From: Mesorhizobium_B sp963522145
GTDB taxonomy: Bacteria > Pseudomonadota > Alphaproteobacteria > Rhizobiales > Rhizobiaceae
Direction: 5' to 3'
Assembly (NCBI GenBank): GCA_963522145.1
Contig: CAUQXI010000002.1
Span: 62,001 to 126,000, forward strand
DNA length: 64,000 nucleotides
The notes beneath the pieces are model-generated. The model was not told the DNA's origin. It saw nothing but the letters and a program-made list of their open reading frames with translations, and made no database searches. The stretch's first letter is position 1. Each line of letters starts with the position of its first letter. Below are positions 1 through 10,537 of this stretch, one piece after another. The position numbers were made by a program, and so were the translations under genes.

Positions 1-1675
1 CGATCACCTGCGCGATGCGATCCCAGGCCGCACTCGAGACCTGCGGCTCGAGCTTCCACCAGTCGGGCTTGATCCCGAGCGCATAAACCTCTTCGAGCGC
101 CCTTGAGACCGTATCCTCCTCCACGGGGCCATGCTTGCCGCATATGATCTCGACCAGCAGCTCGCGGCCGATCTTGCGCGAGGCGTCATAGGCGGCGCGC
201 AGCTTTTCGCCCTGCTCCTGCTTCAACGCGGCCGGGTCGTCGGGACGGTAGAAGCACAGGCACTTGATGCAGTGATCGACCGGCCATTCCACCAGTTGAG
301 ATCCGAGATCCTGTTCGAACTCGAAGCGCAGCGGCCGCGAGCCCGGCTCCTCCACCGGGCGGCCAAGCCAGGAGAACGGATGGCGGGCATATTCGAACAT
401 GGCCTCGCGGCCCCATTTCTCGTCGATCAGCATGCCGTAGCCGGGGCGGCCCTGCGCCACCTTTGCCGCCGCCTTCACGCCCAGCACCTTGAAGGCGCGC
501 AGGCGCTCAGTGTCCTGGCCAAGCCGCACCGCCATGTCCTCCAGCCCGCCGCGATGATCCATGGCGAGCGCCATCAGAAGCGGGATCTCCGTGCGCCGCG
601 TGGTCGCCCAGTGGATGTGGCTCAGTGCCTCGTCCTTGCGCAGCGCGCGGTGCGGGCTGCCGTTTCGCAGAAAGGCCTGCAACTCGGCTTCGGTCGGATA
701 TTCGGGGGCGCAAAGCAGACGCGACACCGCAAAGGCACCGCAGGCATTGGCCCAGGTCGCCGCCGTTTGAAGGCTTTCGCCACCGAGCCAGCCGCGCAGG
801 AAGCCCGACATGAAGGCATCGCCCGCGCCCAGCACGTTGTAGATTTCGATCGGAAACCCGTCGCCAACGACGCCGTCTTCGAGATCGTCGGGGATCGGCC
901 CGTCATAAACGATGCAGCCCTTCGCGCCGCGCTTGAGCACGATCGTGGCGCCGGACGCGGCACGGATCGCCCGAAGCGCGTCCGCCACATCGTCCGCGCC
1001 AGCCGCGATCATGATCTCCTCTTCCGTTCCCACGATGAGGTCGCAGTCGGGCAGGATGGAGCGGAGCCGCGCCGATACGAGATCCGACTTCACATAGCGA
1101 TCGAAGCCCGCCGAATGACCGCCCAGACCCCAGAGATTCGGCCGGTAGTCGATGTCGAACACGATCTTGCGGCCATTCGCCTTGGCGACCCGGATGGCCT
1201 TGCCTTGCGCGGCGGCACTCGCCTCCCGCGAGAAATGCGTGCCCGTGACGACGATCGCCCTCGCCGAGGCGATGAAGCTTTCATCGATGTCGCTCTCGTC
1301 CAGGGCCATGTCGGCGCAGTCCGCGCGCACGAAGATCATGGGCGACACGCCTTCGCTTTCCACCGCGAGCAGCACCAATGCGGTCAGCCGGTGGGGATCG
1401 GTCGAAACGCCGTGCGTGGACACGCCCTCGCGCTCAAGCTGCTCGCGGATGAAGCGGCCCATCTGCTCGTCGCCCACGCGCGTGATCAGGGCCGAGCGCA
1501 GCCCAAGTCGCGCCGTGCCGACCGCGATATTGACCGGACAGCCGCCGACAGACTTTGCGAAGGAGGCGATGTCTTCCAGCCGCGAGCCGATCTGCTGGCC
1601 GTAAAGATCGACCGAGGCGCGGCCGATCGTGATCACGTCCAGCGACGGGCGCGACGCATCCCCTGCCTGAGTCAT
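1..1675 (-). CDS. iolC: 5-dehydro-2-deoxygluconokinase with C-terminal DUF2090 domain (3' end outside window)
   Basis: Phosphorylates 2-deoxy-5-keto-gluconate in cytosolic myo-inositol breakdown. The reading from the ATG at 1675 begins MTQAGDASRPSLDVITIGRA, then shows a PfkB-type sugar kinase domain (about residues 1-320) ending in the catalytic NVLGAGDAFMSGF signature. It continues into the DUF2090 aldolase-like domain typical of rhizobial and other proteobacterial IolC (LLMALAMDHRGG onward). The frame is still open at base 1, after about 558 codons, so only the last residues are missing. The start is preceded by an AGGGAGGA-type ribosome site and, 84 bases further up, by an IolR-like operator. 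In related bacteria iolD, iolE and iolB follow, so they are probably just outside the window. Identification is firm. Confidence 0.95.
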   Translation of the reverse strand, partial: MTQAGDASRPSLDVITIGRASVDLYGQQIGSRLEDIASFAKSVGGCPVNIAVGTARLGLRSALITRVGDEQMGRFIREQLEREGVSTHGVSTDPHRLTALVLLAVESEGVSPMIFVRADCADMALDESDIDESFIASARAIVVTGTHFSREASAAAQGKAIRVAKANGRKIVFDIDYRPNLWGLGGHSAGFDRYVKSDLVSARLRSILPDCDLIVGTEEEIMIAAGADDVADALRAIRAASGATIVLKRGAKGCIVYDGPIPDDLEDGVVGDGFPIEIYNVLGAGDAFMSGFLRGWLGGESLQTAATWANACGAFAVSRLLCAPEYPTEAELQAFLRNGSPHRALRKDEALSHIHWATTRRTEIPLLMALAMDHRGGLEDMAVRLGQDTERLRAFKVLGVKAAAKVAQGRPGYGMLIDEKWGREAMFEYARHPFSWLGRPVEEPGSRPLRFEFEQDLGSQLVEWPVDHCIKCLCFYRPDDPAALKQEQGEKLRAAYDASRKIGRELLVEIICGKHGPVEEDTVSRALEEVYALGIKPDWWKLEPQVSSAAWDRIAQVI

Positions 1676-1758
1676 CCGAGTCCTCCCTGCCGCGACCTTG
1701 CCGTCGCCGCGGCTGCTTTACGCCGGATGAAACAGAAATTCCACGCGCAGATCAATAT

Positions 1759-1772
1759 GGAACGCATATTCT
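1759..1772. promoter_or_regulatory. putative IolR (RpiR-type) operator upstream of iolC
   Basis: GGAACGCATATTCT matches the GGAA-N6-TTCC motif described for IolR of Sinorhizobium meliloti with one mismatch. It lies between the iolR-like gene and iolC, 84 bases from the iolC start. Similar copies occur at 2679-2692 and 10538-10551. Binding is inferred. Confidence 0.5.
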
Positions 1773-1773
1773 T

Positions 1774-2616
1774 TTATGTGCGGGATGGCGCCGACCGCTC
1801 GCCGCGCTTTTCGGCCACCGCCACCGCCAATGTCATGGCCAGGGCGAATGTCGCGGAAAGCGAGCGGAATCCGGCGAAATCGGCCTCCGCCACCTCGAAC
1901 CACGCGGTTGCGGTCTGCGCCAGAGGGGAGAATGCGCTGTCGGTGATTGCGACCACCGGAACTCCGCGCGCGACCGCATTACGCGCACTTTCCACGGTAG
2001 GAGGCGCATAGGGGGAAAAGCTCACCGCAAGAACCGCATCCCGTTTCGTGGCGAATGACAGGACTTCGGGGTCGAGGCCCGCGGAAGAGTCGATCAGCTG
2101 GTTGCGGATTTCGAGCTTCCCCAAGGCATAAGCGAGATAGGCGGCGACGGGGAATGAGCGCCGCCGCGCCACGACGAAGATCGTGTCCGCCGGAGCGAGG
2201 ATGCCCACGGCGCGATCGAGGATGCTCTGGTCGAGCCCGCGCGTCAGCGCATCGAGCGACTTGGCGGCGGCCGCGGCAAAGCCGTCCAGCAGCACGCGGC
2301 TGCCGGTGCCGCCTTCGTCCCGCAGGTTCTGCAGCCGCTCGTGATAGGACGAGCGCTCGCCGCGCAGGCGCTCGCGGAACACGGCCTGAAGGCTCGTGAA
2401 ACCGTCGAAGCCGAGATGCTGCGAGAACCGCACCAGGGTGGACGGCTGCACACCGGCGGACGCCGCGATGGAGGCCGCGGTGCCGAAGGCGATCTCGTCG
2501 GGATTGTCGAGCGCATAGGCCGCGATCTGCGCCAGCCGCTTGGGCAGAAGCGCCCGCTGGTCGATCACCCGGCTGCGCAACGTCTCGAAATCGTGGGGAA
2601 GGGAGGCCGCGTCCAT
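1774..2616 (-). CDS. iolR: RpiR-family transcriptional regulator, probable inositol repressor IolR
   Basis: A 280-residue regulator with an N-terminal RpiR helix-turn-helix (about residues 10-85, with AASAGVQPSTLVRFSQHLGF as the recognition region). A C-terminal SIS sugar-phosphate-binding domain follows (about 120-260, with DTIFVVARRRSFPVAAYLAY and later AVSFSPYAPPTVESA). In rhizobia such proteins repress iol genes until an inositol-derived phosphate binds the SIS domain. I chose the ATG at 2616 because the helix-turn-helix begins about 10 residues later; an in-frame upstream start (MERHRS, 22 residues earlier) is possible. It is transcribed toward iolC and divergently from the Gfo/Idh gene, with IolR-like operators on both sides. 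The specific role rests on context. Confidence 0.85.
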   Translation of the reverse strand: MDAASLPHDFETLRSRVIDQRALLPKRLAQIAAYALDNPDEIAFGTAASIAASAGVQPSTLVRFSQHLGFDGFTSLQAVFRERLRGERSSYHERLQNLRDEGGTGSRVLLDGFAAAAAKSLDALTRGLDQSILDRAVGILAPADTIFVVARRRSFPVAAYLAYALGKLEIRNQLIDSSAGLDPEVLSFATKRDAVLAVSFSPYAPPTVESARNAVARGVPVVAITDSAFSPLAQTATAWFEVAEADFAGFRSLSATFALAMTLAVAVAEKRGERSAPSRT

Positions 2617-2678
2617 GCCGCTTTGTGGACTGTGACCGGGCGCGGAACAAGAGCGATGCCGCTCCATCTCGGCAAAAT

Positions 2679-2692
2679 GGACCGAATGTTCC
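2679..2692. promoter_or_regulatory. putative IolR operator between iolR and the Gfo/Idh gene
   Basis: GGACCGAATGTTCC has one mismatch to GGAA-N6-TTCC and is flanked by T and A, giving TGGA-N8-TCCA symmetry. It sits in the divergent promoter region, 46 bases from the start at 2738 and 63 from that at 2616, well placed for autoregulation and control of the divergent gene. Confidence 0.5.
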
Positions 2693-2737
2693 ATTTCGAC
2701 TTGCATTGGATTAGAAGCGGCAAAAAGGGAGGAGAGC

Positions 2738-3847
2738 ATGATCGGCGTCGGTTTGATCGGCACGGGCTTCATGGGCAAGTGCCATGCGGTCGCCTGGAGC
2801 GGCGTGCGTGCGGTGTTCGGCGATGTGCCGCCCCTTCGCCTTGTCCATCTCGGCGAGGCCGATGCGACGCTCGCGGAAAAGCGCGCCGGCGAGTTCGGCT
2901 TCGAGCGCGCCAGCGGCGACTGGCGGCGCGTGGTGGAAGACCCTGACGTGACGGTTGTTTCCGTCACCACGCCCAACCAGTTCCACCCCGAAATGGCGAT
3001 CGCGGCGCTCGACGCCGGCAAGCATGTCTGGTGCGAAAAGCCGATGGCCCCAAGCTTCTCCGATGCCGAGCGCATGACGGATGCGGCGAGAACGAGCGGC
3101 AGGGTTGCGGCCCTTGGCTACAACTACATCCAGAGCCCCGCGATCCGCCATATCGGGCGCTTGCTGGAGGAGGGTGTGATCGGCGCGGTCAACCATTTCC
3201 GCGTCGAGATGGACGAGGACTTCATGGCCGATCCCGAGGCGCCCTTCACCTGGAAGCACGATCGCGCGTCCGGCTATGGCGCGCTGGACGATTTCGCCGT
3301 GCATCCCTTGTCGCTGATCCACGTGCTTCTGGGCCGCGTTTCCTCCGTCATGTGCGACATGGCGATGCCGGTAACGGAGCGCACCACGCCGTCGGGCGGG
3401 CGCCGCGCGGTAGAGACATTCGACGTTGCGTCGAGCCTGCTTCGGCTGGAAAGCGGCGTGTCCGGCACGCTGCTCGTCAACCGCGCCGCATGGGGCCGCA
3501 AGGGCCGCATCCAGATCCAGATCTTTGGCGCGCGGGGCACGATCGTCTTCGATCAGGAGCGCTTCAACGAGGTGCAGCTTTACGTGACGAGCGATCGGCC
3601 CGCCGAGCAGGGATTCCGCACGATCCTCGCCGCGCCCTTGCACGAGCCCTATGGTCGCTTCATTCCGGCGCCCGGCCACGGGCTCGGCTTCAACGACCTC
3701 AAGATCATCGAGGCGCATGAACTGGTGTGCCGCATGGAGGGAAAGCCGGCGCGGCTGATCGAGTTCGACGCCGGGCTGGAGATCGAGCGCACCGTCCATG
3801 CCATGGCGCGCTCCCACGAGGGTCGGGCCTGGATGGATGTCCGGTAA
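2738..3847 (+). CDS. Gfo/Idh/MocA-family NAD(P)-dependent oxidoreductase
   Basis: A 369-residue dehydrogenase with an N-terminal Rossmann fold (GVGLIGTGFMGKCHA), the family CEKPMA motif near residue 95, and a C-terminal substrate domain (about 130-340). The family oxidises or reduces sugars and cyclitols; its founding members include inositol dehydrogenase and the rhizopine protein MocA. The start has a strong GGGAGGAGA ribosome site. It is divergent from iolR and lies in the inositol/rhizopine island, so a cyclitol or inosamine substrate is likely. Its sequence differs clearly from the IolG copy at 4666-5661. Whether it is the MocA equivalent cannot be told from sequence alone. Confidence 0.9.
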   Translation: MIGVGLIGTGFMGKCHAVAWSGVRAVFGDVPPLRLVHLGEADATLAEKRAGEFGFERASGDWRRVVEDPDVTVVSVTTPNQFHPEMAIAALDAGKHVWCEKPMAPSFSDAERMTDAARTSGRVAALGYNYIQSPAIRHIGRLLEEGVIGAVNHFRVEMDEDFMADPEAPFTWKHDRASGYGALDDFAVHPLSLIHVLLGRVSSVMCDMAMPVTERTTPSGGRRAVETFDVASSLLRLESGVSGTLLVNRAAWGRKGRIQIQIFGARGTIVFDQERFNEVQLYVTSDRPAEQGFRTILAAPLHEPYGRFIPAPGHGLGFNDLKIIEAHELVCRMEGKPARLIEFDAGLEIERTVHAMARSHEGRAWMDVR

Positions 3848-3862
3848 GGAGAGGGCGGGTTG

Positions 3863-4651
3863 CTACTCCGACACGCCCACCACGTTCTGGTCGTAATCCA
3901 CCAGCGCGCCCGTCATCACGCCTGACTGCGGCGAGATCATATAGGCGACGAGCACGGCGAGCTGATCCGGCTTGACGAGCTGGCCCATGGGCTGGCCCGC
4001 CTCGGCCTGTGCCAGCCAGTCCTCCGGCGCGTCATGCGCGGCTTTCTGGATCGCCGCTTCGCCGGGTGTGTCCATCCAGCCCGGCAGCACGGCATTCACG
4101 CGGATGCGGTTCCTGCGATAGCCGTTCGCTGCATTGCGGGTGAGCGTCGTAAGCGCGCCCTTCGAGGCCGAGTAGGGCGCGAGGAATGCCTGTCCGCCAT
4201 GCGCCGACATGGACAGGATGTTGACGATCGAGCCCGGCTTTCCCGTTTCGAGCAAGTGCCGCACGACACCCTGCATCAGAAAGAACGGCCCGCGCACATT
4301 GGTGTTGAAAAGGAAGTCGAAGAGCTCGGGCGTGGTGTCGAGAAGCGAGCCACGTGCGGAGGAAGCGGCCGCGTTGACAAGCGCGTTGATCGCGCCGAAG
4401 CGCTCCAGAGCCTTCTGGACCGCACGCATGCAAGCCTGCGGATCGGACAGATCGGCACTGACGAAGATCGCTTCCGCGCCCGCCTTCTCGATCTCGGCCA
4501 CAGCCGCACGCCCCTTCTCCTCGGAGCGTCCGACAAGCACCAACGCTTCGGCGCCCTCACTGGCGAGCTGGCGGGCGACCGCAAGGCCGATCCCCTGCGC
4601 GCCGCCCGTCACGATGGCGCGGGTGCCCCCGTTGCGCTTGCTGCTATCCAT
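3863..4651 (-). CDS. short-chain dehydrogenase/reductase (SDR)
   Basis: A 262-residue classical SDR with cofactor motif TGGAQGIGLAVA, an NALVNAAASS segment in the usual NNAG position, and the active-site YSASKGAL (Tyr-x-x-x-Lys) preceded by the Ser of NILSMSAHGG. It is the last gene of the leftward inositol operon. An ATG at 4669 overlaps the stop of the preceding gene (ATGA) and would add six residues, but the GAGGGAG site lies nine bases from the ATG at 4651, so I use the latter. It probably oxidises or reduces a cyclitol or keto-inositol intermediate. The exact substrate is unknown. Confidence 0.9.
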   Translation of the reverse strand: MDSSKRNGGTRAIVTGGAQGIGLAVARQLASEGAEALVLVGRSEEKGRAAVAEIEKAGAEAIFVSADLSDPQACMRAVQKALERFGAINALVNAAASSARGSLLDTTPELFDFLFNTNVRGPFFLMQGVVRHLLETGKPGSIVNILSMSAHGGQAFLAPYSASKGALTTLTRNAANGYRRNRIRVNAVLPGWMDTPGEAAIQKAAHDAPEDWLAQAEAGQPMGQLVKPDQLAVLVAYMISPQSGVMTGALVDYDQNVVGVSE

Positions 4652-4665
4652 GGAAAGCCGCTCCC

Positions 4666-5661
4666 TCATGCCTTGACCGGAACCGTCCGGCCTTCCTTCA
4701 CCGAGCGCAGCGCGGCATCGGCCAGAACCAGCGCGCGCAGCCCGTCCGTGCCGGAAGGCGAAGCATCCGTCTTGGATGACAGCGCCTCCACGAAACGCGC
4801 GATCTCGTTGGCATAGGCCTCGATATAGCGGGTCATGAAGAAGTCGTGCAGCGGCGGGCGGGTATAGCCGCCCGCATTCGCCACCTCGATCGAAACCGGC
4901 CGCTGGTTCTCCGCCGCCACCATGCCCTTCGAGCCGTGCACCTCGATACGCTGGTCGTAGCCGTAGGTGGCGCGGCGCGAATTGGAGATCAGGCACTGCT
5001 TGCCGCTTTCCGTGGACAGGATCACGCTCACGCTGTCGAAGTCGCCTGCCGTGCCGATCTCCTTGTCCACCAAGACCGAAGCGTGGGCAGAAACCGAGAC
5101 CGGCTCCTCGCCGAGCAGGAAGCGCGCCATGTCGAAGTCGTGGATCGTCATATCGCGGAAGATGCCGCCCGACCGGCCGATATAGGCGATCGGCGGGGGT
5201 CCGGGATCGCGCGAGGTGATCGACACCATCTCGATCTCGCCGATTGCGCCATCGTCGATCGCCTTGCGCACGGCCATGAAATGCGGGTCGAAGCGCCGGT
5301 TGAAGCCCACCATCAGCGTAGCGCCCGCTTGCGTGACGACGCCCAAACACTGCTCCACGCGGGCGACGTCGAGATCGATCGGCTTCTCGCAGAAAATGGC
5401 CTTGCCCGCCCGGGCGAAGCGCTCGATCAGGTCGGCATGGGTGTCGGTGGGCGTGCAGATCACCACCGCGTCGATGTCGGATGCGGCCTCGATATCGTCG
5501 ATGGTGCGCACCTCCGCTCCATAGGCGCGCGCGATCTCGTCGGCGGCCTGCGGCAGCGCGTCGGCCACCGCGATCAGTTCCGCGTCCGGGTTGGACGCCA
5601 CCGCGCGTGCGTGAACCTTGCCAATGCGGCCGGCGCCCAGCAGGCCGAAGCGAACAGTCAT
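4666..5661 (-). CDS. iolG: myo-inositol 2-dehydrogenase
   Basis: A 331-residue member of the Gfo/Idh/MocA family that oxidises myo-inositol to 2-keto-myo-inositol (scyllo-inosose) with NAD. The N-terminal GLLGAGRIGKVHA nucleotide-binding loop, the FCEKPID motif with its catalytic Lys, and the later FRDMTIHDFDMARFL segment with the active-site Asp/His pair are the hallmarks of rhizobial IdhA/IolG. It lies downstream of the ABC permease gene in the same operon, with an AAAGGAA ribosome site. It links uptake to the iolC branch and, in the rhizopine model, is where demethylated and deaminated product would enter. Confidence 0.93.
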   Translation of the reverse strand: MTVRFGLLGAGRIGKVHARAVASNPDAELIAVADALPQAADEIARAYGAEVRTIDDIEAASDIDAVVICTPTDTHADLIERFARAGKAIFCEKPIDLDVARVEQCLGVVTQAGATLMVGFNRRFDPHFMAVRKAIDDGAIGEIEMVSITSRDPGPPPIAYIGRSGGIFRDMTIHDFDMARFLLGEEPVSVSAHASVLVDKEIGTAGDFDSVSVILSTESGKQCLISNSRRATYGYDQRIEVHGSKGMVAAENQRPVSIEVANAGGYTRPPLHDFFMTRYIEAYANEIARFVEALSSKTDASPSGTDGLRALVLADAALRSVKEGRTVPVKA

Positions 5662-5714
5662 GAGGGATTCCTTTCAGTCGAAGTCAGGCAGAAGAAGGCT
5701 GAGGATCAGAAGCG

Positions 5715-6761
5715 TTATTTCCGCCGCTTGTTGTGCCGGTAAACGTCCACCACCACGGCCGCCACGATGATGATGCCCTTGACGATCTCCTGGTAGAAGG
5801 CATCCACACGCAGGAAGGTAAAGCCCGAGGTCATCACGCCCAGGATGATCGTGCCGATCACCGTGCCCGTGATGCGGCCCACGCCGCCAGCAAGCGACAC
5901 GCCGCCGATCACGGAGGCCGCGATCGCATCGAGCTCGTACATCACGCCCATGCCCGCCTGCGCGGTCTGCGCGCGCGCGGCGGTGACGATGCCGGCGAGG
6001 CCCGACAGCAGGCCCGCAATGGCATAGACCTTGATCAGGTGGCGCTCGATATTGATGCCGGACACGCGCGCGGCCTGGGGGTTCGCGCCGATCGCATAAG
6101 TGAACTTGCCATAGCGCGTATAGCGCAGCGCGACGTGGAAGATCATCGCGACGAGAAGGAACACGATCACCGGCCAGATGCCGGTGCCGATGAAGTTGAA
6201 CTGCTCGGAAAGGCCCGAAACCGGCTGCCCCTTGGTGTACCACTTGGACACCCCGCGCGCCGACACCATCATGCCGAGCGTCGCAATGAAGGGCGGAATC
6301 TTGGTATAGGCGATGAGCCATCCGTTGATCACGCCCGCAGCGAGGCCGATCCCCAGGCCGACCAGGATCGGCACGATCGCCGGCAGGTCTGTCAGCGAGG
6401 GATAGAGCGCCCGGCTCCAGGACGAGGACTGCGCGAAGCTCGCCGCGATCATCGCCGTCATGCCCACGACCGAGCCCGAGCTGAGATCGATGCCGCCCGT
6501 GATGATCACCTGCGTGACACCGACCGCGATGATGCCGATCACCGAGACCTGAAGGATCATGATGGTCAGGCGCTGGGGGTTGGCAAGAAAGCTTTGGCCG
6601 ATCACGAACCAGCCGAGCAGCTCGTAGATCAGCGCGATGCCGACCAGCACGAGAAGGATGCTGATCTCGGGCGGCAGGCGTTTGCGCGCCGTGCGACGGG
6701 CGGCGAGCGGATGGGTGGTCTCCGTCGGGCCTTGGGTGCCGAGCTGGGTCGTGCTTGCCAT
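5715..6761 (-). CDS. inositol-type ABC transporter permease (RbsC family)
   Basis: A 348-residue inner-membrane permease of the ribose/inositol (CUT2) class with about ten hydrophobic segments. The family signatures are ITGGIDLSSGSVVG, FIATLGMMVSARG, GANPQAARVSGIN and a C-terminal SVIGGVSLAGG loop. The start at 6761 has a GGAGGAG site. It follows the ATPase and precedes iolG, matching the IatP position in inositol operons of Caulobacter and rhizobia. It should form a homodimer fed by the two binding proteins of this operon. The substrate is inferred from context. Confidence 0.92.
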   Translation of the reverse strand: MASTTQLGTQGPTETTHPLAARRTARKRLPPEISILLVLVGIALIYELLGWFVIGQSFLANPQRLTIMILQVSVIGIIAVGVTQVIITGGIDLSSGSVVGMTAMIAASFAQSSSWSRALYPSLTDLPAIVPILVGLGIGLAAGVINGWLIAYTKIPPFIATLGMMVSARGVSKWYTKGQPVSGLSEQFNFIGTGIWPVIVFLLVAMIFHVALRYTRYGKFTYAIGANPQAARVSGINIERHLIKVYAIAGLLSGLAGIVTAARAQTAQAGMGVMYELDAIAASVIGGVSLAGGVGRITGTVIGTIILGVMTSGFTFLRVDAFYQEIVKGIIIVAAVVVDVYRHNKRRK

Positions 6762-6810
6762 GTTTTTCTCCTCCTTGGCGGGGTCGCGCCCGGCGTGTCC
6801 CGCCCGCCGC

Positions 6811-8349
<1,539 letters not shown>

Positions 8350-8411
8350 CGCTATCTCCCTCCTAGGCCGAAACGCGCCGGGCTCTGACTTCCGTCACTT
8401 GGCCTTGTCCG

Positions 8412-9341
8412 TCACTTCGCCTTGTACTGTGCCATGTTCTCCGGCGTCACCAGCTCGAAGGGCACCCAGATCTTCGCTTCAGTCTTCTCGCCGCGCGCGA
8501 GCTTGACCGCCGCGTCCACCGAGGCGGCACCCTGCGCGGCCGCGTTCTGGAACACGGTCACGTCGAGATCGCCGGCTTCCATGGCCGCAAGCGCATCGGG
8601 CGTCGCATCGACGCCGGCGACCACCACATCCTTCATGTCGCGCCCGACCGCCTTCATCGCCTGGATCGCGCCGATCGCCATCTCGTCATTGTTCGCCACG
8701 ATGGCGTCGAACTCCATGGCGGTGGAAAGCCAGTTGGTGACGATGTTCTGCGCTTCCAGCCGGTCCCAGTTGGCGCTCTGCTTTTCCAGGATCTCCATGC
8801 CCTTGCACTCGGGCGTCGCGATCACGTCCTCAATGTCCTTGGTGCGCACCAGCGAGGAATGGTTGTTGAGCGGTCCCATCAGAACCAGGAGCTTGCCCTT
8901 GCCGTTCAGGAGCCGGCACACCTCCTTGGTTTCGAGCGTACCCGAATCCACCTCATTCGAGCCGACGAAAGCGCCCTTGGCAGGCAGCGCATCGACGTCC
9001 GCCGGAGGATGGTTGGCATAGATGATCGGGATGCCGGCATCGGCCGCGAGCTTGCTCATCGCCGGCGTGCTGTCGCCGTCCACCGCCGCGACGATGATGG
9101 CATCCACCTTGGAGGCGACGAAGTTCTGCACCTGGTCGAGCTGGCGGGACGGATCGTTCTGCGCGTCCTCGATCTGCAGCGTGACGCCCTGGAGCGTCTT
9201 GGCGTGGTCCTCCATGCCGTTGCGCAAAAGCGTCAGAAAGGTGCTGTCCGCGCGCGCCATCGACACGGCGATGTTCTCGGCATGTGCCGCGCCGAGCGTC
9301 AGGAGGGACAAGGCTGCGGTGGAAAGAAGGCGCTTGATCAT
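8412..9341 (-). CDS. periplasmic cyclitol/sugar-binding protein, second copy
   Basis: A 309-residue binding protein of the ribose/inositol class with a cleavable signal peptide (MIKRLLSTAALSLLTLGAAHA, cut before ENIAVSM). Type I periplasmic-binding motifs include VDAIIVAAVDGDSTPAMSK and NNDEMAIGAIQAMKA. It is closely similar along its length to the product of the next gene upstream (about 60% identical by eye), so the pair arose by tandem duplication. Both share one ATPase and permease. A plausible split is one protein for inositol and one for an inosamine or its methyl ether, as with MocB, but sequence alone does not say which. Confidence 0.92.
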   Translation of the reverse strand: MIKRLLSTAALSLLTLGAAHAENIAVSMARADSTFLTLLRNGMEDHAKTLQGVTLQIEDAQNDPSRQLDQVQNFVASKVDAIIVAAVDGDSTPAMSKLAADAGIPIIYANHPPADVDALPAKGAFVGSNEVDSGTLETKEVCRLLNGKGKLLVLMGPLNNHSSLVRTKDIEDVIATPECKGMEILEKQSANWDRLEAQNIVTNWLSTAMEFDAIVANNDEMAIGAIQAMKAVGRDMKDVVVAGVDATPDALAAMEAGDLDVTVFQNAAAQGAASVDAAVKLARGEKTEAKIWVPFELVTPENMAQYKAK

Positions 9342-9397
9342 GATTTGAAATTCTTCATCTGCAAAAAAGGGAGCGGAAATGATCCATGGGAAAGAAC

Positions 9398-9422
9398 GGG
9401 GCGCGCGAAATCAGCACGCCCC
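9398..9422 (-). other. intercistronic stem-loop between the two binding-protein genes
   Basis: GGGGCG at 9398-9403 can pair with CGCCCC at 9417-9422, with extra GC pairs inside. No run of T follows on the minus strand, so it is more likely an mRNA-stabilising or partial attenuation hairpin than a full terminator. Such elements often raise expression of a first, binding-protein gene. Confidence 0.4.
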
Positions 9423-9432
9423 CTTCGTTTGC

Positions 9433-10374
9433 TCAGTTCTTGCTCTGGTAGTTCTTGAGGGTGGCGGGGGTGACCAGCTCGAAGGGGATGTAGACCTTGC
9501 GATCCACCTTCTCGCCCTTGGCGAGCTTGAGCGCCGCGTCTACCGACCCCTTGCCCTGGCCGGCCGCGTTCTGGAATACGGTCACGTCGAGGTCGCCCGC
9601 TTCCATGGCTGCCAGCGCGTCCTGGGTCGCATCCACGCCGCCCACGATCATGGTCTTCATGTCGTGGCCTGCGGCCTTCAGCGCCTGGATCGCGCCGATC
9701 GCCATCTCGTCGTTGTTGGCCAGCACGGCATCGAACTTCAGCCCGGCCGACAGCCAGTTGGTCATCAGGTCGGCGCCCTGCTGGCGCTGCCAGTTGGCGG
9801 TTTGCTCCTCGGCGATCTTCATGAAGGAGCAGTCCGGCGTGGCGATCACGTCATGCACGTCCTGCGTGCGCTGGCGTGCGGCCTGGTTGGACAACTCGCC
9901 CATCATGACAACGATATTGGCCTCGGTCTTGCCGGCCTCCTTGAGCAGGCGGCAGACTTCCTTGGCCTCCAGCGTGCCTGATTCCTTTTCGTCCGATGCG
10001 ACAAAGGCTTGGTTGTCGGGCAGTTGCTCCACATTGACCGGCTCGCGGTTGACGTAGACGAGCGGAATCTTGGCATCCGCCGCGATCTTGGACATGGCGG
10101 TGGTCGCATCCGTGTCCACCGGATTGACGATGATGGCGTCCACGCCCAAGGCGATGAAGTTCTGGATCTGGCTCTGCTGCTTGGCCACGTCGTTCTGTGC
10201 GTCCTCGACCTGCAGCGTGACGCCGTCGAGCGTCTTGGCATAATCCTGCATGCCGTTCCGGAGCACGGTCAGGAAGTTGTCGTCGAACAGCGCCATGGAC
10301 ACGCCGATCGTTTCTGCGCGCGCTGCACCCGTCATCAGCGCGGCCACGGCCACGCCAAGCAAAAGCTTCTTCAT
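9433..10374 (-). CDS. periplasmic cyclitol/sugar-binding protein, first copy
   Basis: A 313-residue type I periplasmic binding protein. MKKLLLGVAVAALMTGAARA is a signal peptide, followed by ETIGVSMALFDDNFLTVLRN. The motifs VDAIIVNPVDTDATTAMSK and LANNDEMAIGAIQALKA match inositol/ribose-type binding proteins. The ATG at 10374 has a GAGGAAACAGGG ribosome site; a start five codons upstream (MEETG) would put residues ahead of the signal peptide and is less likely. It is the first gene of the leftward six-gene operon and is preceded by an IolR-like site. It is a paralogue of the adjacent downstream gene. Confidence 0.92.
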   Translation of the reverse strand: MKKLLLGVAVAALMTGAARAETIGVSMALFDDNFLTVLRNGMQDYAKTLDGVTLQVEDAQNDVAKQQSQIQNFIALGVDAIIVNPVDTDATTAMSKIAADAKIPLVYVNREPVNVEQLPDNQAFVASDEKESGTLEAKEVCRLLKEAGKTEANIVVMMGELSNQAARQRTQDVHDVIATPDCSFMKIAEEQTANWQRQQGADLMTNWLSAGLKFDAVLANNDEMAIGAIQALKAAGHDMKTMIVGGVDATQDALAAMEAGDLDVTVFQNAAGQGKGSVDAALKLAKGEKVDRKVYIPFELVTPATLKNYQSKN

Positions 10375-10537
10375 CCCTGTTTCCTCCACAAGCGGTGTCC
10401 GGCGGCACCGTGCTGATGCCGGAACGCCTTTGATCTCCTCACCGGCGCCGATCAGGTGTGCTCATGCAGTTCTTCTCACGGGCCTCCACGCCCGTCGTTC
10501 CAAAAGCGGAACGAAAAAACCGCCAGAACAACAACAT

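Noticed and set aside
131..2011. A 626-codon open frame on the plus strand opposite iolC
   Set aside because: Its product is rich in His, Arg and Ala with no domain; the minus strand encodes a clear IolC with kinase and DUF2090 motifs. It is a GC-driven mirror frame.
9398..9422. Hairpin between the two binding-protein genes as a full terminator
   Set aside because: There is no T run after the stem on the coding strand, and the downstream genes need the same transcript. I list it only as a stem-loop.
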